A DNA stretch of 64,000 nucleotides, from NCBI GenBank assembly GCA_963743875.1, contig CAVURM010000001.1, positions 186,001 through 250,000 of the forward strand. Reading direction: 5' to 3'. Shown piece by piece: positions 59,610-64,000 of this stretch; positions within the stretch are counted from its first letter, which is position 1, and each line of letters starts with the position of its first letter. A program made the position numbers and the translations under genes. The notes beneath the pieces were generated by a model that was not told where the DNA came from, made no database searches, and was given only the letters and a program-made list of their open reading frames with translations. This stretch comes from RHKX01 sp963743875 (GTDB lineage Bacteria; Actinomycetota; Thermoleophilia; Solirubrobacterales; 70-9).

Positions 59610-60004
59610 AGCTGACCGTTCACGTCGACGGGGGATCGCGGGGAAACCCCGGGCCCGCTGCGATCGCAGCGGTCCTCAGCGATTCCGACGGCGAGATCGT
59701 CTACAGCGCCGGGGAGGTGATCGGCCGGGCAACCAACAACGTCGCCGAGTACAGGGCGTTGATCTTCGGCATCGAGCAGGCGAAGCTCCTGGGCGCGAAC
59801 GAGCTGGACCTCGTCGGCGACTCCGAGTTGATCGTCAAGCAGGTCCGCGGCGAGTACAAGGTCAAGGACCCGAACATGAAGCCGCTGCACGCCGCCGCTC
59901 ACGCCGCACTCGCCGAATTCGACCGGTGGTCGATTCGCCACGTCAAGCGCGAATACAACGCCGAGGCCGATCGTCTGGTCAACGAGACGCTCGACGGCTC
60001 CTGA
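59606..60004 (+). CDS. rnhA: Ribonuclease HI
   Basis: The enzyme degrades RNA in RNA-DNA hybrids. The 132-residue protein has the four acidic residues of the family: Asp in VHVDGGSRGNPGPAA, Glu in NNVAEYRALIFG, Asp in LVGDSELIVKQV and Asp near the end in EADRLVNET. This is the short Bacillus/actinobacterial type without the basic handle. It overlaps the upstream gene; tRNA-Gly follows after 59 nt. With rnhB the organism has both RNase H types. Confidence 0.93.
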   Translation: MKLTVHVDGGSRGNPGPAAIAAVLSDSDGEIVYSAGEVIGRATNNVAEYRALIFGIEQAKLLGANELDLVGDSELIVKQVRGEYKVKDPNMKPLHAAAHAALAEFDRWSIRHVKREYNAEADRLVNETLDGS

Positions 60005-60046
60005 CACGGCCGTTGGGCAATCTGGACCTCAAAGCCGCCTCGCGCC

Positions 60047-60052
60047 TATAAT
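60047..60052 (+). promoter_or_regulatory. -10 element of tRNA-Gly
   Basis: TATAAT, the exact consensus, lies 11 nt before the tRNA. TGGACC at 60023-60028 is a possible -35 with 18-bp spacing. Confidence 0.6.
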
Positions 60053-60063
60053 CCCCCGCCGAT

Positions 60064-60137
60064 GCGGCTGTAGCTCAGTTGGCTAGAGCGTCTGCTTGCC
60101 ATGCAGAAGGTCGTGGGTTCGAATCCCATCAGCCGCT
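60064..60137 (+). tRNA. tRNA-Gly (anticodon GCC)
   Basis: The cloverleaf is complete: acceptor GCGGCTG with CAGCCGC, D arm GCTC/GAGC, anticodon stem TCTGC/GCAGA with loop TTGCCAT (anticodon GCC, reading GGC and GGU), and T arm GTGGG-TTCGAAT-CCCAT. CCA is not encoded. Confidence 0.95.
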
Positions 60138-60227
60138 TCCCATGCCAGAGCGGAACGTCCGCTCGGCCCGGCTCCCGCCGTGGCCCCGTGGCCCGGTGGT
60201 AGCCCGAACCGGCGCGTGCCGTCCTAC

Positions 60228-60860
60228 TCACTCTGCTGGAGCATTGCGGGCCGGACGCGGCGCGAGTGTCGCTCTCGACAGGGTCGGGTAAGTCCCGCCA
60301 TATCCGCGGCGGCGGGCGATCGGCGCGAGCGCGCCGAACAGCAGGCGCTGAACAGCAGCCGGTGGCTTGCGGAGGACGAACACGTCGGAGAACTGGGTCG
60401 CGGTAAGCGCGAGCTGCAGCGGGTGCGGCATCCCGCGCTTGTTGACGTGCCCCTCGCGCGCGAGCCCGAAAAGCGTCTCGATCATGTGCACGAACCGCTC
60501 ACCCGGCGTGATCTCCACGCGCACGATCGCATCCACCTCACACTCGTTCCACCAGTCATGCCAGACACCCGGCTGGATGTCCGCCCGCTCACCAGCGTGC
60601 AGGACCGACTTCTGACCGTCGCGCAGCACCGTCAGCTCGCCCTCCTCGACACTGAAGCTCTCATGCAGCGCAGGATGCAGGTGCTCACCGACCACGCGCG
60701 CACCGGGGAGCGCCGTCAGCTCAGCGACGGCTCGGCCCTCGTCGTTCAACCACGGTAGTTCGACGATGACGGCGCGCTCCAGTGTGACCGGGTTCTCCCA
60801 GACCTCCCCGAGCTCGATCGGCCGGGTGTCAGGTGAGGCGGCGAGATCAGGATGGGACAT
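60228..60860 (-). CDS. Cupin-domain protein
   Basis: The 210-residue protein has a cupin with HLHPALHESFSVEEGELTVL, the His/Glu metal-binding pattern, and ADIQPGVWHDWWNE. The C-terminal part (LALTATQFSDVFVLRKPPAAVQRLLFGAL) is helical and hydrophobic. Function is unknown; it may be a quercetin-dioxygenase-like enzyme or a sensor. ATG 60860 is supported by a TAGGGT -10 element (60871-60876) ending 10 nt upstream; ATG 60890 is an alternative. Confidence 0.78.
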   Translation of the reverse strand: MSHPDLAASPDTRPIELGEVWENPVTLERAVIVELPWLNDEGRAVAELTALPGARVVGEHLHPALHESFSVEEGELTVLRDGQKSVLHAGERADIQPGVWHDWWNECEVDAIVRVEITPGERFVHMIETLFGLAREGHVNKRGMPHPLQLALTATQFSDVFVLRKPPAAVQRLLFGALAPIARRRGYGGTYPTLSRATLAPRPARNAPAE

Positions 60861-60933
60861 CTCGCCAACCACCCTAACCTCAGCTCGCATCTTGCGCCAG
60901 CGACCGGCGCGTCGCCAACGGCCTTGCAGGACC

Positions 60934-61020
60934 CTAGTCGCGCCGGCCGCGGTTGCACTTCGCGCAGGCCGGGACGAGGTTCGCCAGGTCCTGGCCGCTC
61001 CCGCCCCAGGACAAGAAGGG
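60934..61020 (-). pseudogene. Remnant of an HNH endonuclease
   Basis: The end of a - strand frame reads WGGSGQDLANLVPACAKCNR, which resembles the second half of an HNH nuclease (GGxxxxxNLxxxCxxCN). The usual His-containing first half is not present in this frame, and no start is apparent. It is probably a decayed gene or a chance likeness; the sequence upstream shows no coding pattern. Confidence 0.35.
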
Positions 61021-61374
61021 CGAGAACGCGAAGGACTGACTGGTCGAGATGAGCGCAGGTCCAGCTCCGGGTCTCCGTTCCGACCCAAAGCTGGACACGG
61101 ACCGGCGCGTGAACCTGGGGTAGGACACGCCGGCCCGGTGAGGAGGAAACGCAGCGAGCCACCCTTCGCTTTCCCGAATCATCCGAAACTGCGACTTGGA
61201 CTCACTGACGCACTCGCTCGAAGGGAAGGTGCCCTGACGCCCGAGAGTGTGAGGGGTTGCTTCGGCCGAGTTTCGGTGGCCCGTGGGGGGTGGGATGGAC
61301 AGGCCGAGAGCTCGGCCCGGCGGCAACAACTAAGAGTTCGCGGCCCAGGGTCACGGTCGTCCCCTGATCGCGCC
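61021..61374. other. Spacer with no convincing gene
   Basis: This 350-bp region between the HNH remnant and the hydrolase gene contains only short GC-bias frames. No tRNA, strong promoter, ribosome site or clear repeat was found, apart from a perfect GAGGAGG at about 61140 without a start nearby. It looks like degraded sequence. Confidence 0.4.
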
Positions 61375-61396
61375 GCCCGCCAAGACGGTGGCGGGC
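61375..61396 (-). terminator. Hairpin after the dehalogenase-like gene
   Basis: GCCCGCCA and TGGCGGGC pair perfectly over 8 bp around a 6-nt loop, directly after the stop codon of the - strand hydrolase gene. No T-run follows. Confidence 0.55.
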
Positions 61397-61398
61397 CG

Positions 61399-62217
61399 CT
61401 AGATCCGTGCCAGGAAGTCGGTGATCGCCGCGGCGCACTCAGCTGGAGCGTCGGCGTAGACGAAGTGGCCGGCTCCCTCGATGACCCGCAACTTCGAGCC
61501 GGGGATCTCCGCCGCGAATCGATGAGCGCCCGCGACCGGGGCGAAGGCGTCGTCCTCCCCCCAGAGGATCAGGGTCTGGAGGCCGAGCTCCGCAAGGCGA
61601 GCCTCGTAGGGGCGGAGCTGCTCGAAGTCCCCCGAGCGGTAGGTCTCGAGAACCGCGGCGCGGCCCTCGCGAGTCCCCAGAGAGTGCCAGTACTCGTCGA
61701 TCGCATCGTCGCCGAAGCCGCTGCACTGGGAGCGCATCAGCTCGCCGAACGACGAGCGGTCGAGGGCCTCGAGCAGCTGCTCGCCGGTTCCGGGCGTGCG
61801 CAGGCCGGTGGCCAACCCGTGCCACTTGCCGTCGGGGAAGAACCCGGTCGATGAGATGACGAGCGCACGGACCCGGTCGGGGTGGTCGCATGCCCACCGT
61901 AGGCCGATCAGCCCGCCCCAGTCGTGGACCACGAGGACCACGGGTGGAATGCCGAGCGTGTCGACGAATCGCCCGATCGCCCCACTTTGCCGCTCCCAGG
62001 TCGCGGGCGGATCGGGGGCCGAGCGACCGGAGCCGGGCCGATCGGGCGCGATCCCCCGGTGTCCCGCCCCCGCTATGGCGGCGAGGACGTCCTGCCACAT
62101 GTAGGACGTTTCCGGAAAGCCGTGCAGGCAGAGGACGGGCGGCCCCTTGGGTTCCGTGTCGGGAACGGCCTCTCGGAAGGCGAACGGCCCGGCCTGCTTC
62201 AGCTCTACCGCGCTCAA
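61399..62217 (-). CDS. Alpha/beta hydrolase, haloalkane dehalogenase-like
   Basis: The 272-residue protein matches haloalkane dehalogenases and epoxide hydrolases. It shows LCLHGFPETSYMWQDVL, the nucleophile Asp in VHDWGGLIGLRWA, LILWGEDDAFAP and the catalytic His in GAGHFVYAD. HDWGG rather than GxSxG indicates an Asp nucleophile. The start TTG 62217 overlaps the upstream PI-PLC-like stop (TTGA), so both form one unit. The substrate is unknown; halide-binding residues need a structural comparison. Confidence 0.85.
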   Translation of the reverse strand: MSAVELKQAGPFAFREAVPDTEPKGPPVLCLHGFPETSYMWQDVLAAIAGAGHRGIAPDRPGSGRSAPDPPATWERQSGAIGRFVDTLGIPPVVLVVHDWGGLIGLRWACDHPDRVRALVISSTGFFPDGKWHGLATGLRTPGTGEQLLEALDRSSFGELMRSQCSGFGDDAIDEYWHSLGTREGRAAVLETYRSGDFEQLRPYEARLAELGLQTLILWGEDDAFAPVAGAHRFAAEIPGSKLRVIEGAGHFVYADAPAECAAAITDFLARI

Positions 62218-63182
62218 GGGCCGGGGGTCTGGGCGGCGATCGAGTTCAGATCGCGCACGGCACCGAGCAGGTCTCCGGCGGTGATCTGATCGGCGGCGAT
62301 GATCGAGGGCAGCCGGCCGCGAACCTCCGCGCACTTCTGGGCGCGTCCGAGGATCACGCCGCGCGCGTTGACCAGCGCCGAGGCCTCCAGGTTGGGAACG
62401 GCCGGGGCCGTCGGCGGGGACCAATGGTTCATCAGAAACATCGAACCAGTCACGTCGCCGCGATTCGGTCCGCAGCTCGCCTGCCACTTGGAAGGTTCGG
62501 TGAGCTGGTTGGAGTTCGGGAAGTTGTAAGGGGTCTCCTGGAGGATTCCCTGATAGGTGCGGTGATACCAGGGAACGTTGCCGGCGTCGTTGTCGGCCAG
62601 CATCACGACCTGCTCCTGCGACCGGATCATCTGCCGCAGCGTCGGCCACTCGTCGGTGGGTCCCTTGTAGACGAAGTCGAAGAGGCCGCTGCGCTTGGCC
62701 GCCTTGGCGAAGTCGAACGGCTTGATGTAGTCCTCGTTCTCGATCAGCAGGACGTTGTTCGGGTGGTTGCGGATGAACTTTGTGATCTTCCGCAAGGCCG
62801 GCGCGAGCTCCGATGATCCGAGTTGGCAGTAGACATGGCAGAAGTAGGTCTTGGCTCCAGGGTCGTCGGCCGATGCGTTGACGACGATCCCGTCATCGCG
62901 AAGTTGTCCGTAATAGGTGTCGATCAGGAGCCCGCGGATCCCGAACTCGAGCTGATCGGGAATCGCGATCGACTGGTTCGGCAGCACCCAGCCGAGCGAC
63001 TCCGTCGACATCGCGTTGTGGGCGGCGGGGATGACAACCTCGTTGAACGGCTGGTTGCAGAGCACCTTCTGCCCGTTGCAGCGGTTGATCTTGGCGCTGG
63101 CGGTCGCCGCGAACGCGGACCCGACCAGAGCCGTGAGGACGATTGCGAGCAGGACCATGCGTGATCTAGGGGGGAGATTCAT
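62214..63182 (-). CDS. Secreted PI-PLC X-domain-like protein
   Basis: The 322-residue protein starts with a signal peptide (RSRMVLLAIVLTALVGSAFA, cleavage near ATASA-K). The TIM-barrel domain has VVIPAAHNAMS with the first catalytic His, GIRGLLIDTYYG, and FCHVYCQLG with a second His. Four or more Cys suggest extracytoplasmic disulphides. It may cleave phosphodiester lipids. ATG 63182 is chosen because TAGATT lies 7 nt upstream. The gene overlaps the dehalogenase-like gene. Confidence 0.85.
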   Translation of the reverse strand: MNLPPRSRMVLLAIVLTALVGSAFAATASAKINRCNGQKVLCNQPFNEVVIPAAHNAMSTESLGWVLPNQSIAIPDQLEFGIRGLLIDTYYGQLRDDGIVVNASADDPGAKTYFCHVYCQLGSSELAPALRKITKFIRNHPNNVLLIENEDYIKPFDFAKAAKRSGLFDFVYKGPTDEWPTLRQMIRSQEQVVMLADNDAGNVPWYHRTYQGILQETPYNFPNSNQLTEPSKWQASCGPNRGDVTGSMFLMNHWSPPTAPAVPNLEASALVNARGVILGRAQKCAEVRGRLPSIIAADQITAGDLLGAVRDLNSIAAQTPGP

Positions 63183-63189
63183 CCGCGCC

Positions 63190-63195
63190 AATCTA
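63190..63195 (-). promoter_or_regulatory. -10 element of the PI-PLC-like operon
   Basis: TAGATT on the - strand ends 7 nt before ATG 63182. Confidence 0.5.
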
Positions 63196-63225
63196 CTCGC
63201 GCGGTCGAGCCGCGCACAAGGGGGA

Positions 63226-63231
63226 TACCCT
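63226..63231 (+). promoter_or_regulatory. -10 element of tRNA-Cys
   Basis: TACCCT lies 11 nt before the tRNA, the same spacing as the tRNA-Gly promoter. Confidence 0.4.
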
Positions 63232-63242
63232 TGCCGTCGCTC

Positions 63243-63313
63243 GGCGCCTTGGCGGAGTGGCTACGCAGCGGCCTGCAAAGCCGTTTACGCCGGTTCGATT
63301 CCGGCAGGCGCCT
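63243..63313 (+). tRNA. tRNA-Cys (anticodon GCA)
   Basis: The cloverleaf has acceptor GGCGCCT with AGGCGCC, anticodon stem GCGGC/GCCGT with loop CTGCAAA (anticodon GCA), and T arm CCGGT-TCGATTC-CGGCA (last pair G-C). CCA is not encoded. Sequence after it changes in composition, so this tRNA may be an integration site. Confidence 0.93.
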
Positions 63314-63644
63314 CTTTATCCATGCGGTTTGTGGGGCACCGGGTCAAAACCGTGTCCCGACTGTGTCCCGAGCCGAGGCCGCGATCGGATAGCCGCATCC
63401 GACAACTTCACCGCGTCTATCCCCGGTCGCAGGACAAAGGGTGAAAGGCAGAAGCGGGCAACCCAGCGGATTCGGTCGGGACTTCACAGTGAAGCAGCGC
63501 GATACCCAACCGGGGAACCGCCTATCCCAGCCAGAGCGATACGCAGGAGACACAGAGGGATCAGATCCTCGACCCGGTGAAGCACATACCGCCCAACCCT
63601 CTATTGCCAGATATGTCCTCACCTACCCGAAAGCAGAGGCAAAC
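63314..63644. other. Lower-GC region after tRNA-Cys
   Basis: No gene is convincing in these 331 bp. GC is about 52-60% in several 60-base lines, below the surrounding 65-70% (hand counts on sample lines). GTGTCCCGA occurs twice (63352-63360 and 63363-63371). The change begins just after the tRNA, as for an integrated element. Confidence 0.4.
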
Positions 63645-64000
63645 ATGAACACCGACGACCATAAGCGCAAGTTCGCCGAGCTGGAAGAGACGATCCGCAA
63701 GCAGGGCGAGGAACACGAGGCGAAGGCGAAGGCCCACGAGCAAATGACATTGCTCGACAGGATCGCTACCCGAGTTCCCGAGATGGACCTAGATCAGCAC
63801 GAGATCGAATGGACCACGTTGCCCGACGGCGGCGGGTTCGACGGCGGCTCGGGCATCTACTTCGCCAACGCTGGCGAGGACGTGCACGCGGTCGAGTCGA
63901 TGGCCCCGGCCTTCCCGGCGGTCGGCTGCGTCGTGATCCGGCCGGACCGGACCCGCGTCCTCGCCCAAGTCATGCCCGACCCGCTCGCGAAGTCCTACGA
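63645..64000 (+). CDS. Protein of unknown function, truncated by the window end
   Basis: An open frame begins at ATG 63645 with AGAGG 5 nt upstream and runs past the right edge, giving 118 codons without a stop. The first 35 residues form a charged helix (DDHKRKFAELEETIRKQGEE), then VPEMDLDQHEIEWTTLPDGG and GIYFANAGEDVHAVESM. I recognise no family. Codon use is less GC-extreme than in neighbouring genes, and it follows the tRNA-Cys boundary, so it may belong to a mobile element. Confidence 0.6.
   Translation, partial: MNTDDHKRKFAELEETIRKQGEEHEAKAKAHEQMTLLDRIATRVPEMDLDQHEIEWTTLPDGGGFDGGSGIYFANAGEDVHAVESMAPAFPAVGCVVIRPDRTRVLAQVMPDPLAKSY

Noticed and set aside
60746..61162. - strand frame of 138 codons near the HNH remnant
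   Set aside because: Biased composition, no motif, and it overlaps the cupin promoter region.
1..64000. CRISPR array, defence island or biosynthetic cluster
   Set aside because: No regular spaced repeats, cas genes, restriction systems, toxin-antitoxin pairs or multi-domain synthases were seen.

Overview
The window is a dense, high-GC stretch of an actinobacterial chromosome. By gene order and protein character it looks like a member of the class Thermoleophilia (Solirubrobacterales-like). This is inference from protein style, a WhiG-type sigma factor, zinc-ribbon L28 and L32, and TANNNT -10 promoter elements. No 16S rRNA gene is present to confirm it. Nearly all of it is core housekeeping DNA, mostly on the + strand. 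Genes are commonly joined by ATGA, GTGA or TTGA four-base overlaps.

Layout. 1-8 kb: the end of an upstream gene, an AlkD-like glycosylase on the - strand, scpA-scpB-rluB (chromosome condensation and rRNA pseudouridylation), then an aromatic amino acid block aroH-hisC-aroF-tyrA-aroA. An aromatic leader peptide lies in front of aroF. 8-22 kb: cmk, der (split by a frameshift), a DUF3352 protein, metK, a PH-domain membrane protein, priA, def, fmt, rsmB, a zinc-ribbon protein, rpe and a NhaP-type antiporter. 22-26 kb: the riboflavin operon ribD-ribE-ribBA-ribH, followed by rpmB. 26-36 kb: fakA-like, GST, DUF427, recG, rsmD, coaD, a SepIVA-like coiled coil, a methyltransferase, DUF177, rpmF, plsX, acpP and a degenerate rnc. 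36-49 kb: a short smc, ftsY, ffh, rpsP, khpA, trmD, rplS, lepB, rnhB, a SnoaL-like protein, yraN, comM, dprA and thiD. The usual rimM between khpA and trmD is absent. 49-60 kb: two unknown genes, ilvD, an MBL-like protein, a frameshifted hydrolase, a PlsC/epimerase pair, an L,D-transpeptidase, xerC/D, a WhiG/FliA-type sigma factor, an unknown Cys protein and rnhA. 60-64 kb: tRNA-Gly(GCC), a cupin, a decayed HNH remnant, a haloalkane dehalogenase-like hydrolase, a secreted PI-PLC-like protein and tRNA-Cys(GCA). The window ends in lower-GC sequence that may be the edge of an integrated element.

A recurring theme is promoter architecture. A TANNNT -10 element ends 6-8 nt before the start codon of many genes, so transcription should begin at the start codon itself (leaderless mRNA). 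In several places the stop codon of one gene supplies the first bases of the -10 element of the next (recG/rsmD, smc/ftsY, ftsY/ffh, dprA/thiD, thiD/next).

The observations most worth following are four. (1) A Trp/Tyr/Phe leader peptide before the DAHP synthase gene, whose aromatic codons are exactly complementary to a segment just upstream of the aroF start. (2) An SMC of only 783 residues with no recognisable hinge, although ScpA and ScpB are normal. (3) An RNase III with three of its usual acidic active-site residues replaced. (4) The systematic leaderless and stop-codon/-10 arrangement. I saw no CRISPR array, defence island or recognisable secondary-metabolite cluster.
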